Positions 49,650 through 60,541 of a stretch of DNA of 64,000 nt are shown here, piece after piece. Made by a program: the position numbers and the translations under genes. Source of the stretch: Halicephalobus mephisto (taxonomy: Eukaryota > Nematoda > Chromadorea > Rhabditida > Panagrolaimidae); assembly GCA_009193035.1 (NCBI GenBank), contig SWDT01000054.1:155937-219936 (forward strand), given 5' to 3'. Position 1 is the stretch's first letter. The number at the start of each line of letters is the position of its first letter. Under the pieces are notes generated by a model. That model had not been told where the DNA came from. It searched no databases and was given only the letters and a program-made list of their open reading frames with translations.

Positions 49650-50852
49650 ATGACAGATATGTTCAACGTCCTCTTCTCTCTTGCCAAAGATAATGGTTCT
49701 TCGACGACATCGGTGACTTCGCCCGGAAGTAAGTTATTTCGACATTTTGCATAATTATCTGACATCCGTGAAGCCCGTTTTACTTAAGCTCTGAAATCCC
49801 CTTAGGCAATTATTTAGCAAACTATAGTAAAAATAATAATTTTCAGATTCCAGTAGGGATAACTTAATTATGACAGTTTTCAAACAGTACCGAACTAGAG
49901 CAAAAATCCTTGAACCTTACAGAAGACTGAAAAACGCCCTAAAAACACTGCAAGACGAATACCTACAATCCAAGGACAACAACGTATTCATGCGGTACTC
50001 CCGGATGCAGCACATGATTCACGAGGTAGTTTTATTTCCAGCCATACTGTAAAAATCAAAAAATCTCCACAAAATTGTTTTTTAGAATTTTTCAGGAATA
50101 TGTAATTTCCCGAAAGAATTTAAAAAAGGCATTGGGGACAAGTTGCCAAAAATATTACTTTTCGATTCTCTCTGCGCGGGAATTTTAAAATTTCAAAAAA
50201 TGTCATCACTTTTCTGATTACAACATTTAAAAAATTTTTTTTAATAATCAATTTAACATTTTATCGGTATTTTTCAACAAAACCAAGTTACTTGGTGTCT
50301 GAAGAGATAAGATTGCAGGTTATTCGGTTGGAAAGGCAATACTGGCAATTGGTGGATATTCCTCAGCAAGAAATATCAGAATCTCCGAATGCGTATGTTC
50401 TAAAGTAAGTTTTTATAAATCATAATATTTATTCGTTTCTACTTTCAGGATAATGAATCTTTTGGACGAGAAAGGCGGTCAGCAGCCGGTCAAAACGGGT
50501 GGAATTGCTTCTTTGTTGGGAGCTACGATGCTTAATGTGGCGGAGAAAACAAAAGATCAGAATTTATATGAACAGATAAAAGGTAATTATTATTATTGAG
50601 ATTTATAATCATAATTCTTCAGGAAAGTCCACAGATGAACTCAGAAAAGAATGCGACAGACTATATACTGAACTTTATAAGTTGGTCAAGAAGTATTTGG
50701 GACTTCGTCGAGTCGTGCAGGAACTGACCGAGTCGTTCCAAGGCACGAGGTTCTACCCCATTGTCCCCAGGTACCCGTTGTTGAAGACAATGATCAAAAG
50801 AGTCCTCCGAGCTCCTGCATTTGCTGAAATATGCCACGAAGTCAACGAGTAA
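49650..50852 (+). CDS. Alpha-helical protein of unknown function
   Basis: Five exons: 49650-49728, 49847-50025, 50319-50404, 50449-50582, 50623-50852; 235 residues, all phases fit. No signal peptide or membrane span. Sequence is rich in predicted helices (LEPYRRLKNALKTLQDEYLQ, VIRLERQYWQLVDIP, ELRKECDRLYTELYKLVKKY) with a Gly-containing linker (KTGGIASLLGATMLNV) and a distinct C-terminus (GTRFYPIVPRYPLLKTMIKR). It looks conserved and cytosolic, perhaps a complex subunit, but I do not recognise the family. Candidate alternative first exons at 47191 and 47565 would change only the first ten to thirty residues. The 293-bp intron 50026-50318 is long for the locus. Confidence 0.8.
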
Positions 50853-51336
50853 CACACTACCTATATTTCTCAATTAGTATCAAATTTGAATTTTTTTTAT
50901 TTTTTGCAAATTTTCCAGTATTTGTGCATCTAACATGAGAATGAACTTTAGTCACATTGCCTTTCTAAAAAGCTGCACATCATGTTCGTGGTCTTCAAAT
51001 ATGTATTCAGAACCCATTTTGCGGAATATTCTTCTGAAACATGCAAATCGAAAAAGTGTGAAATTTCATATATCAACAATAAAAATGAAAAACCACTATC
51101 CGGTGCTTTTACTTCATTCTTGAATGCTTTTGTTTTCTACATTAAATACACTAATTTGAACAATTTTCACAATTAAACATAAATGATAATTTGATTATGG
51201 TCGTTTAGTTAATTTTAAAAAAATTAAAATTTAACTTCCCATATATTAGTAATTTTGTGGAGTATTTCATTGCAAAAATCACTCTTTAAAAGTAAAATGT
51301 GGAATCTGATGATTTACTTTAAAACGACATGTGGAT
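50853..51336. other. Intergenic spacer
   Basis: 3' UTR-like sequence of the helical protein gene, then AT-rich spacer. Two overlapping 62-64 codon ORFs near 50940-51170 have no support. Confidence 0.4.
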
Positions 51337-51540
51337 ATATAAACGTAAATGCATTTGGACAGGAACTGGGCTAGAAAGAGCACCAGAAGCGATAGCCTGA
51401 GTATCAGGGAGTGTAGAGTACTGTAAGGCATGAGTGAGGCTCTCTGTTGTTATGTGTTGAGATTATTATTATACAAATTGTATCTTTGTCTGGTAATTCT
51501 AGTAAATATTCATATATTATTTCTATTCCTATCCTAACAG
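51337..51540 (+). mobile_element. LTR-like dispersed repeat, copy 2
   Basis: Shares the block from CCAGAAGCGATAGCCTGAG through GGCATGAGTGAGGCT and the trailing TTGTATCTTTGTCT..TTCTAGTAAA with copy 1 at 2980-3296, but lacks its inner insertion. A TATATAAA sits at the left end (51336-51343), at a promoter-like distance before the shared block, and the right end is CCTATCCTAACA. This resembles a solo LTR (TATA, transcribed block, CA end); I could not confirm a target duplication or the exact left end. Confidence 0.55.
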
Positions 51541-51724
51541 TATGTATTTATACAAATATATTTATATATAAATGCATATATTTGTATATGAATCCAAAAG
51601 TACACGTCGACTCAAGTTCATTATTGTAAGTTCGGTATTTGTTATTTCCTATAGAGATGGATAAAACACTGAAAAGCGGATGCATGGAAGATTAGTCTGC
51701 GGTAAAATCCACTGTTGAAACGAG
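51541..51724. other. Upstream region of a small secreted protein gene
   Basis: AT-rich sequence (TATATTTATATATAAATGCA) then a short unique stretch before ATG 51725. Confidence 0.35.
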
Positions 51725-52186
51725 ATGAATCGATTCTTGTTGATTTTTGTTATTTTTATTATTGTTACTCCCTGTGATCTAGCGGTATCATCTTACTTTA
51801 AATAATATCCTGTTTTTAATTTTTAGGAAACTCGAGATGCAATTCGAGAATTCATTGGGAACAAACTCGATACTGTAGATCTAACTCCAGAAGAACTGGA
51901 AGAGATCATCACCATCGTCGAAAACGTCGGGACCGCTGATGTTGACAAAGTCGAGAAAGAACTTTTAGCTTATGCTGATGAAAAGTTCCCAGAAGACAAA
52001 AAGGAAAAATTCCAACAAGCCCTGGAGAAAATCAAGAAAGATATTGAAAAGCTAAAGAATGCTTTCAACAAAATGATCGAATCACTTTCAAAAGCTTTCT
52101 TCAAAGATGAAGAGAATCTCGGAAATTGGGATACTCCTGAAGACATCGAGGATTACGACATTACAGATCAACACGAAGAACTTTAA
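51725..52186 (+). CDS. Small secreted acidic helical protein
   Basis: Two exons, 51725-51784 and 51827-52186 (TAA); 139 residues. Signal peptide MNRFLLIFVIFIIVTPCDLA, coded almost exactly by exon 1. The mature part is charged and predicted fully helical (DLTPEELEEIITIVENVG, EKFQQALEKIKKDIEKLKN), ending in an acidic tail (EDIEDYDITDQHEEL). There are no Cys residues after the signal peptide. Such proteins recall the nematode SXP/RAL-2 (DUF148) type, but the match is weak. Its stop is 94 bp from the stop of the convergent IDH gene. Confidence 0.8.
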
Positions 52187-52280
52187 TGTTACTTTTATCT
52201 CGATATTACTATGTTAATCTACCTTAGATAAATCACAATTTTTGGAATTCCAAGTGAAAGGCAAGCATTAATACGGTTCT

Positions 52281-53563
52281 TTAGATTTTGCTAGCTTGTT
52301 TCTTGGCGAGATTCTCAGCAAGCTTGTCTAAGAACTCGAATGTGTTCAAGTAGTCACCACGAGCAACTTTAGTCGTACCCTTAACGCAGATGGCCAGATC
52401 CTTGGTCATGAAACCAGCTTCAATAGTCTCGATGCAGACAGCTTCCAAGTTGCTAGCAAATTGGGCCAAATTAGGGTTATTATCGAGCTTGGCACGATGA
52501 GCGAGACCACGAGTCCAAGCAAAGATGGAGGCGATGGGGTTGGTGGAAGTTTCTTCTCCCTTTTGATGTAGACGATAATGACGAGTAACGGTTCCATGAG
52601 CAGCTTCAGCTTCAACTGTCTTTCCATCAGGACATACGAGGACTGATGTCATCAAACCGAGAGAGCCATATCCTTGGGCAACACTATCTGATTGAACATC
52701 ACCATCATAGTTCTTGCATGCCCACACAAATCCTCCTTCGGACTTCATCGCTTGAGCAACCATATCGTCAATTAATCGATGTTCATACCAGATTCCCTTC
52801 TTTTCGTATTCGGCCTTATATTGAGCCTCGTAGATTTCTTGGAAGATGTCCTTGAAACGACCATCATATTTCTTCAAGATAGTGTTCTTGGTGCTCAAAT
52901 ACAAGGGGTATCCACGATTGATGGCGTATTGGAAACAAGCATGAGCGAAATCACGGATCGAGTCGTCAGTATTGTACATGCCAATGGTGACACCAGGGCC
53001 TTTGAAGTGGAAAACTTCAGCGTTGATTGGTTCTCCAGTACCATCAGGAGTCCATTTGAGTTCCAATTTACCAGCTCCAGGAACAACAAAGTCGGTAGCC
53101 TTGTATTGATCAGCATGAGCATGACGACCAATGATAATTGGTTTGGTCCAAGTATTCACAAGTCTCGGGACATTCTTGCAGATAATTGGCTCACGAAAAA
53201 CAGTCCCTCCCAAGATATTACGAATCGTACCATTGGGCGACTTCCACATTTTCTTGAGCTTGAATTCCTCAACACGGGCCTCGTCAGGAGTGATTGTTGC
53301 ACATTTGACAGCGACATTGTACTTTTTAGTAGCTTCGGCAGCGTCAACAGTAACTAAAGTAGAAATTTTAATTCATTAAGATGATTTTAAAAAAACGAAC
53401 CTTGATCGTCGGTCTTGTCGCGGTTCTCAATACCAAGGTCGAAAAAATGCAACTTCAGGTCGACATAGGGCAAGATGAGCTTTTCTTTGATCAAATCCCA
53501 AATGATTCTGGTCATCTCATCTCCTTGGATCTCAACAACATCGCCTCCATTAATCTTGGCCAT
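52281..53563 (-). CDS. idh-1: NADP-dependent isocitrate dehydrogenase, cytosolic type
   Basis: Converts isocitrate to 2-oxoglutarate with NADPH production. Minus-strand exons 53401-53563 and 52281-53353; 411 residues (human IDH1 414). Starts [20 protein letters not shown] with no leader, so the cytosolic/peroxisomal form rather than the mitochondrial IDH2. Substrate and metal residues are present: [11 protein letters not shown], the Arg in [13 protein letters not shown] (equivalent of Arg132), [15 protein letters not shown] (metal Asp residues) and [20 protein letters not shown] (NADP loop). ATG 53563 is chosen because the reading continues only from a GTG upstream. Convergent with the small secreted gene and divergent from MECR. 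Confidence 0.97.
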
Positions 53564-54172
53564 TGTGAACACGAGCTATACCTAAAGTAGTTATTAATTA
53601 GTAGACAGAACTATTAAAAAAATAAAAAATGAGTCTTCCACATCACGCTATCGAAAAAGAATAAAACACGCGAGACAGCATGATTGTTCTGTGCTCGAAC
53701 CTCTTTCGCACAAAAGGAAAATCAAAAGTTGTGACAATTGCTGGGCAATATACACACACGAGAGACCTTGGACGTGGTGAATCAAAGGCCACGAGAAGGT
53801 CGCGATTTTGATGGAAATTCCTGATTGTCAGTCTGGCTTTTCCTGTCGTTATAAGATTTTTCCATCGAGATATCAATCCTGTACAAAAAACAAGGAATAA
53901 AATAACTGATGAAAAATAAAAATGATTTTTTAAACAAATATACTGAAAAAACATTGGCAATCCAGAACACCACGCCAATCTGACGACTACACGTTGCAAT
54001 TGAAATTTTTTGACTGCAGCTGTTGCCTAGGATTCGGGTCCTTATTCGTCGTTGTGGTTTGTACCAGACTACAAATTGTGTGTCTATTAGAGTCTGATAG
54101 CACGATGATTGTGACTACAATTAGAACGTTTGTAATTTATTCATTTTTAATCTTCAACTTTTTATTTCAAGT
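53564..54172. promoter_or_regulatory. Divergent promoter region of idh-1 and mecr-1
   Basis: 609 bp between the two divergent start codons. Minus ORF 53643-53999 (118 codons) and plus ORF 53994-54233 overlap it but have no domain or splice support. Likely holds both promoters and possibly an unseen 5' exon of the MECR gene. Confidence 0.5.
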
Positions 54173-55353
54173 ATGGCCGGTTTTTCTTCCAGAGCTTTGC
54201 AGATTTCGAGGCTTGGAGATCCTAGAAAGGTGAGTTTCTTCAGAATAGAGAGAAGAATGATAATGGGCAATTTATAGGTCCTTGAACTCACGACCCACAA
54301 AGTTTCGAGTGTCCTGCGTGGGAACGAGGTCTTGGTCAAGTGGTTAGCCTCCCCAATCAACCCACTTGATATCAATCGTATTGAGGGGACATATCCCGGA
54401 TCGGAAGCACCTAAAATCGGAGGATCCGAGGCCGTTGGAGTTGTCGAAAAAGCCGGGCCAAATACTTCCCTTCGTCCTGGAGACCATGTTATTCCTCTTC
54501 TTTCCACTGAAGTCTGGAGTGAATTAGGTGTTGTGGATTCCGATGATCTCATCAAAATCAGAAGTGATGTAGATTTGGTATAATTATTATTTCTATTTCA
54601 TTTTTAAAATCGTTTTTTAGGTTATTGGAGCAACATTGCTAATCAATCCACCGACAGCCTACGCCATGTTGAAGGACTTTGTTCCTCTCCAAACTGGGGA
54701 CTATGTTATTCAGAATTCGGCCAATTCTGGCGTCGGAAGAGCAGTGATTGAGATTGCTCATGCATATGGATATAGAACTATCAATTTGGTCCGCGATCGT
54801 CCTGAAATTGTGGCTTTGAAGGAAGAATTAAAGTCCCTTGGAGCCGATGTCGTTTTGACTGAAGAAGAATTTCGTAAAGAAGGACGGAAAATTGCCAATG
54901 AATACGATATCAAACTTGCTTTGAATGGTGTTGGGGGCAAAAGTGCTTTGATGATTTCGTCAGCCTTAATCCCTGGAGGCACAATGATTACTTACGGTTT
55001 GTATTTATTTTAATTTTACACTAAATGAATAAATTTTAGGTGGAATGAGTAAACAAGCTTCTCAAATCTCGACTAGTGCATTTGTTTTCAAAGGAATCAA
55101 GGCCTGTGGGGTTGCTATTGGACCCTGGATGCAGATCCCAGAAAACAGAAATAAAGTCCTTAAGATGTTCGATGACCTCCAACAACTCATCATCGAGGGG
55201 AAACTCCATGCACCTCCGGTCGAACTCCACGATTTGGCGGACTTCTCGACCGCAATTGACCGTACTCTCGCAGGAAGAAACAAGAAACAAGTCCTCCTCA
55301 TTCATCCAGATTACGAGACTATATATCCAACCCACTCAAAGTCAAAGCTGTAA
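54173..55353 (+). CDS. mecr-1: Enoyl-[acyl-carrier-protein] reductase, mitochondrial type (MECR)
   Basis: NADPH-dependent trans-2-enoyl reductase, last step of mitochondrial fatty-acid synthesis. Exons 54173-54229, 54278-54577, 54621-54996, 55040-55353; 348 residues. Medium-chain dehydrogenase fold: VKWLASPINPLDINRIEGTY (the Tyr corresponds to the catalytic Tyr of MECR), GVVEKAGPNTSLRPGDHVIP, the dinucleotide loop QNSANSGVGRAVIEIAHAYG, NLVRDRPEIVALKEELKSLG and LALNGVGGKSA..GGTMITYGGMSKQ. The protein starts right at the catalytic domain (MAGFSSRALQISRLGDPRK) with no clear mitochondrial presequence; either an upstream exon is missing from my model or this form is not imported in the usual way. 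A T-rich acceptor-like TTTCAAG lies just before the ATG. Confidence 0.94.
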
Positions 55354-56574
55354 TCCATCTGCCATTCAGTTTTGTGTATTTATATATGACAGATAGGTAA
55401 AATTAATTTTAGCCAGGAGACAGCTGTTGATGGAGATTGGCATATGAGCAGCCAGTTCCTCTTATTTGATAAAACTGCGATGTTTCGACTTTCGAACACC
55501 TTCATCCTAGTTTTGCGAGAATAGTTGTATTTAACTTGAATTGGTTGTTCTCGAAAGTGTCAACATGTAAGCTAACGCGCAAAAGGGGAGCCAAACATAT
55601 GTCTTTCATTGCGAGGAAAACTTGTACTCAAAGCGGCTTAGAATCTCAGCTTCTTTTGTGAGACCGAATTCGCGCATCTGCAATAATTTTTAAATATTAT
55701 TTTTATAATTTTTGGAATTTTCAATTATTTTTATAAATTTTAAATATTATTTTTATAATTTTTATAATTTTCAATTATTTTTATAAACTTTAAATATAAT
55801 TTTTATAAACTTTAAATATAATTTTTATAATTTTTAAATATCATTTTTATTAAATATAATTTTTATAAATTTTAAATATTATTTTTATAAATTTTAAACA
55901 TTGTTTTTGGAAATTTAAAAAAAATCTAAAATTAAATATTTATAGTTTTTTTTCCTAGAATTTTAAAAAGTAAGTTAACACGCAATTTTCACAATAATGA
56001 TTTGTTTTAAAAAATAAAAATTGATTGGTTTTTTGTTTCATAAATGTAGGATGAGTGTCAAATTCGAATTTTTATTGATTTAGTCGGTTTCCGGTTGAAT
56101 AAATTGATCTTTGTTCATCTTTGGTTTTCGGCATAAATCCATTTTCCTCTTGAAATAGCTGCAGGAGCAGATGCTGCCATTATTTTCGGCGGACTCATCC
56201 GAGGTCCTTCCAAGGCCGTTTCTTGCGCGAGTATTGAGTGAAAATTGGAACTTAAAAAATTTTTTTTATCGAATTTCTGAGAAATTTTAAATTATAAAAA
56301 TATTTTTTATTATTTTTCTTCGCTGTTCAGTCTGTAGGAACTTTGCTTATCAGCATCGCAGTCCGTGTTCCGTTAAGTCTTCTCTAATCGATGTGACATG
56401 ATTTCCAATGAGCATTATGTACGTTTTCGGGAATCATATCCGACAATTCATTTGAAATTTTTCATACTTTTCCATTTTTTGTCCATTTGTTCCAATTTCG
56501 ATGAATTGATCCTACTTTCGTTCCCCAAGTCGAAGTCTTCCCATCACTGTTCGTTCATCTCGCATTTTGCAGAA
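55354..56574. other. Intergenic between mecr-1 and the Wart gene
   Basis: 55360-55670 unique sequence; 55680-55970 AT-only low complexity (TTATAATTTTTAAATA type); 56155-56245 a GC-richer patch open on both strands (minus strand MSPPKIMAASAPAAISRGKW), not connectable to a gene by any splice I could find. Confidence 0.45.
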
Positions 56575-57602
56575 ATGCTAATCCGGTGTATATCCACAGC
56601 ATGTTGTCTTCTGTTGTTAAGCCAGAAGGTTACCTGTCACAGCTGCGGAAATAACAAAATTCCATACGGAATAGAAGTGCACAAAAACGGACAACCTTCG
56701 ATTCTTTGTTCGAAGCCGACGTGCTTCCAAAAAACCTATGCTGTGAGTTACTTTGTTTTCTGAGTACTCAATTCGGTAATTACTCATTTTTATCGATTTT
56801 AGGATTGCGATGAACGACCTATAAGAGACTCTTGTCCGTCGAATAATACGTGGATTGGAGGTTTCGAAAAAAGTTACGGATTACATCAACCGTCTGTTTT
56901 TGCTTTATTTTTTTGAAAATTATCAATTTCACAAGTTTTTAAAATTTAATAGAAAAGTTTTGTAAAATTCCTAAATTTTAAAAATCTCCCATTAGATTTC
57001 AGGATTTCCCCGGATCTCGTGAAAGTTCCTGATATCTTTTAGAATTTCGTGGAATCTTCTGAAAATTTCCAGAATCTTAGAATTTAAGAAATTTTTTAAA
57101 ATTTTAATTTTTTGGAGTTTTTTAAAAATTTAAAAAACTAAAAATCAAAGAATTTTTAAAAAATTTAAAATTTCAATTTTTTTTAAAATTAAAAAATCCA
57201 TTTTTTTTTAAATTTAAAATTTTGAAAATTTTTAAAAAGTTTATTTTTAATTTTTAAATTTGATCATTTTCAGACTTTATTTGCAATGTTGTGAATTCGA
57301 AAACTTAGATAATATTTCGGATTTGGTTTATACGAATGTGATTGTTCGGCCGGGAGAATATTTCGAAGGAGAAGAAATAACTTTTACCGAAAATTCCAAG
57401 GAAAAAGTGGTTGCATTTGATTTTATTTCCAACTTGCGGATGATAAAAGAAGGTCCAGCTAACAAAAAAAAGTAAATCTTGTGATTTTTAAAGTAATAAA
57501 AATTAATTGTTTTTCAGACCTGCTTTCGTCATTGACGTCAGACGATTCCATTGTAAGAGATTTCACAAATCCAAAATTGTCAAAAATTGGTCTTGGCCAT
57601 GA
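56575..57602 (+). CDS. Wart-domain secreted protein (hedgehog-related, no Hint domain)
   Basis: Exons 56575-56742, 56803-56891, 57274-57471, 57518-57602; 179 residues. Signal peptide MLIRCISTACCLLLLSQKVT. The protein is the N-terminal Wart (warthog) domain of nematode hedgehog-related proteins: CGNNKIPYGIEVHKNGQPSI followed by CSKPTCF, DSCPSNNTWIGGFEKSYG, LQCCEFENLDNISDLVYTNV, VRPGEYFEGEE, VAFDFISNLRMI and FVIDVRRFHCKRF. It ends right after the domain (stop at 57602), so there is no autoprocessing Hint/Hog domain, as in shortened wrt-type paralogs. Likely a secreted epidermal or cuticle-related signal or matrix protein. The exact paralog is not assignable. Confidence 0.9.
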
Positions 57603-57780
57603 TGTTCATCCAGATCAACCATATCCGATCTCTTTTTTGATTTTTAACTATTTTAACACGGTTTATTGATTTTACATGCGGGTTTTCGAAACTTTTAAAA
57701 AATAAAAACGATCCAATTAGCGAATTTTATATCTTTGGCACATTTCGTGATCGGATAAAAGATGTTTCAAAATCTCAAAC

Positions 57781-58569
57781 ATGTCAGAAAAAATGTTAAA
57801 TTTGAATTTATTTTTTTTATTTTTTTGTTTTTCGATTTTTCTGATTGTCGATTCTGATGAAAAACAAGAAGCACTTCAGAATTCGAAAGCCCAATGTCAT
57901 CGAAACTGTTATTTGACTTTTGTTTCTCATATTTCGCCGGTCCATATTGACGGTCTCGTTTCGATCCATATTCAATTTCCTAAAAGAAGAAGACACAGAA
58001 GACGGTACTTGAGCGACATGGAAGCCTTCCAGAACACTTGTTGGTAGGTGTACTTGCAGACCTACAGTACCCCAAGGAGGATTACAGGACGTACCGGGAC
58101 TACTTGTTCCAGTGCTTCAACCAGTGCGGAAACCTCAGTTCGAGGTCCTTGTTCAGCAACTTCTTCAACAACCTCATGGAGTACTGTATCCGCAGCTACG
58201 AATGTCAGTTTTTAAATTTCTAATTAAAATAATTTTTAACATTTTTTTGTGAATGATTTTAGCAATCGTAAGGAACTGGGGCTGTCTGCAGAACATGAAA
58301 AAATACAGACACCTTTGTGATCGAGAATGCACAGGGACTTGCGAGTAAGTTTTGACTTTGTTTTTCAAACTGAAATTTTCTACAGTAAGACCTGTCTTTA
58401 CTTCTGCCATCATCCGATAGCAACGAGGGTCTGTGAAGGACCGGACCCCATCGGATTCCTCCTGAACGTGAGTTCGGTGATTTCTCCCCGAAGCCGTAGG
58501 GCTCTCCAGGACCCCCTATGTTACGACGAAGTGATCAAATACAACCGTCTTCGAACAAGAGTAAATTAA
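57781..58569 (+). CDS. Secreted cysteine-rich protein of unknown family
   Basis: Four exons: 57781-57921, about 57999-58203, 58263-58344, 58386-58569; 203 residues in this model. A hydrophobic N-terminus (LNLFFLFFCFSIFLIVDS) is a signal peptide. Later cysteines come in a spaced pattern (CHRNC, FQCFNQCG, YCIRSY, WGCLQNM, LCDRECTGTC, CLYFCHHP, RVCEGP, LCYDEV), suggesting disulfide-bonded compact domains. The join between exons 1 and 2 is ambiguous: acceptors at 57986 and 57998 both keep frame. It begins 178 bp after the Wart gene ends, on the same strand. Confidence 0.7.
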
Positions 58570-58684
58570 TTTTTATTTTCAAATATTTGTATTAATATTG
58601 AATTTAATTAATGAATGAGGAATTTCCCGGATAGTAGCAATTCCGAATTCTAAAAAAATACAATAACCTAAGTCGAATAAAATT

Positions 58685-60541
58685 TTAAAACTTACTCGAA
58701 GTCTTCACCTGGGGTTCTTGGTCTGGAGTTTCACGTTTTCTGAAAATTAAACTTCCAAAATTTAAACTTTTGTAAAAATTCTAGAATCTTTCAAAATTTA
58801 ATAGAAAATTTTAAAATTTCCAAAAATCTGAAAATTTTATACAATTTTCCAGAATTATAAATTTTAGAGTTTTTCTAGATTTTAGAATCTTGTCGGGATT
58901 TTCACTTTCCCAGAATCCGGTAAAAAGATTTAGAACAAAATCTCAGAATTATGAATTTTGAGGTTTTATAGAAAAATTTAGAAATTTATTTCAGGGAAAT
59001 TGTGTAAATGATTGATTTATTTTTACAATAGAGTTATGTCTCCAAAAATGACCAGAAATAAAAAAAAATTGTTCATTTATTCATCTTAGACAGTATGTAG
59101 TCTTTTCAGATAGTAGGTAATATTTTTAGACAGTATATAGTCTTCTAAGACACTACATAGTCTTTTAAAGACAATATGTATTCTTCTTAGACACTACATA
59201 GTCTTTTTAGACAGTATATAGTCTTCTAAGATAGCACGTAATCTTCTTAGACAGTATGTATTCTTCTTAGACACTACATAGTCTTCTTAGACAGTATGTA
59301 GTCTTTTTAGACACTACATAGTCTTTTTAGACAGTACATAGTCTTCTAAGATGCACATAGTCTTCCAAAACAACACGTAATTTGACAGAGAACGAATTAT
59401 TTTTGATATTTCTACGTCCAGAGTTTTATAAAAAATAAATTTTGCATTTTTCAACAAATTATAATTTCAAATTCATTTCAAAACTATTGATAAACATGTC
59501 AGTAAGAAATTTATCCAGTTATTTTAAGCCAAATTTTCTTCTGTGGATATTTATTTTTCGAATTTATTTAAAAAATAAAATTTCACTAGTTTTTGGAGTT
59601 TTTAAAATTTCAGAAATTAAAATTTAAAAATTTCGAAATAATACCAAATTTTTTAAATTAAAAATTTATTTTTTAAATTTTTGATTTTTCAGAATTCAAT
59701 AAAAATTATAAAATTTAAAATTCTGGAAATTTAAAAAAATATTTTAATAATGTTTATTTTTAAATTTTTATAACGACATTTATTAACGAAATTAACAAAC
59801 CTGCGATTTTCGTCGGAAAACGGATTTACATCGGGAAATGGAGAAGGTCGGTCGCTGATTTCGTGGACCAGATTGACTAGGACTTTTTCGAGGACTTCGG
59901 CATAATTGGTGGCATCGGATTTCCTGAGTAACGAACCTCGATAACTGAGTTTTCCATCGTGATCCTTGTCATGTCTATTGAAGAGCTCATCAGCCAGGAC
60001 TTTTCCTCCTTCGACCTCGTCACGTGAAGTTCGGACGTCTTCGAAAATACTTGGAACTCTCTTCATGAATCTCTCCACAAACTGATTTAGTTCTTGTTTG
60101 TCGAGGAATCTGTCTTTATTGTGATCTGCCTTCTGAAGTCACAGTTTTTAAAATTAAATATTTTCATAAAATTATCTCAAAGAAATTCTGAAAATCCAGA
60201 ATTCTTGATTTCGAAGAGTTTTAAAATTTCGAACTAAATTCTAGATGCTTTTTTGGACTTTTCAAGGCCTTCTACAGTATTCTAGGGTCTTATACAGTAC
60301 CCTAGGACTTTCTACAGTGTTCTGTGACATTCTACAGTACTTTAGGACTTTCTACAGTACTTTATGATCTTCTACAGTATCCTAGGACTTTCTACAGTAC
60401 TCTATGATCTTCTACAAAATTATAGTTAATAATATGAATAAATCCCACCTGGAAGAGGACATGGAGCTCTCGATAAGCATATTGATCAATTTTTGCATCG
60501 ACGAAAACAAGCAAAAACGTCAAAATTAGAAGAAATTTCAT
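58685..60541 (-). CDS. Secreted EF-hand calcium-binding protein
   Basis: Minus-strand exons 60449-60541, 59801-60132, 58685-58739; 159 residues. Signal peptide MKFLLILTFLLVFVDA. EF hand 1 (DHNKDRFLDKQE) has acidic ligands at 1, 5, 9 and 12 plus Asn at 3, so is canonical. EF hand 2 (DKDHDGKLSYRG) has positions 1, 3 and 5 but Gly where Glu12 is expected, so may bind calcium weakly. The exons are separated by long repeat-filled introns (58740-59800 and 60133-60448), unlike the usual short introns. The C-terminal exon is short and basic. No ER-retention signal. I see no family assignment beyond EF-hand. Confidence 0.83.
59085..59390. repeat. ~22-bp minisatellite with AGAC/GTCT dyads
   Basis: About thirteen units of the form AGTCTTCTTAGACAGTATGT or AGTCTTTTTAGACACTACAT in an intron of the EF-hand gene. 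Each unit contains GTCT-spacer-AGAC, an inverted pair, giving a row of small dyads. Confidence 0.85.
60264..60418. repeat. CTACAGTA minisatellite in EF-hand gene intron
   Basis: Six or so 26-27 bp units of type GACTTTCTACAGTACTTTAG in the intron 60133-60448. Confidence 0.85.

Noticed and set aside
53643..53999. 118-codon minus ORF between idh-1 and mecr-1
   Set aside because: No signal peptide or domain, composition not coding-like, sits in a divergent promoter.
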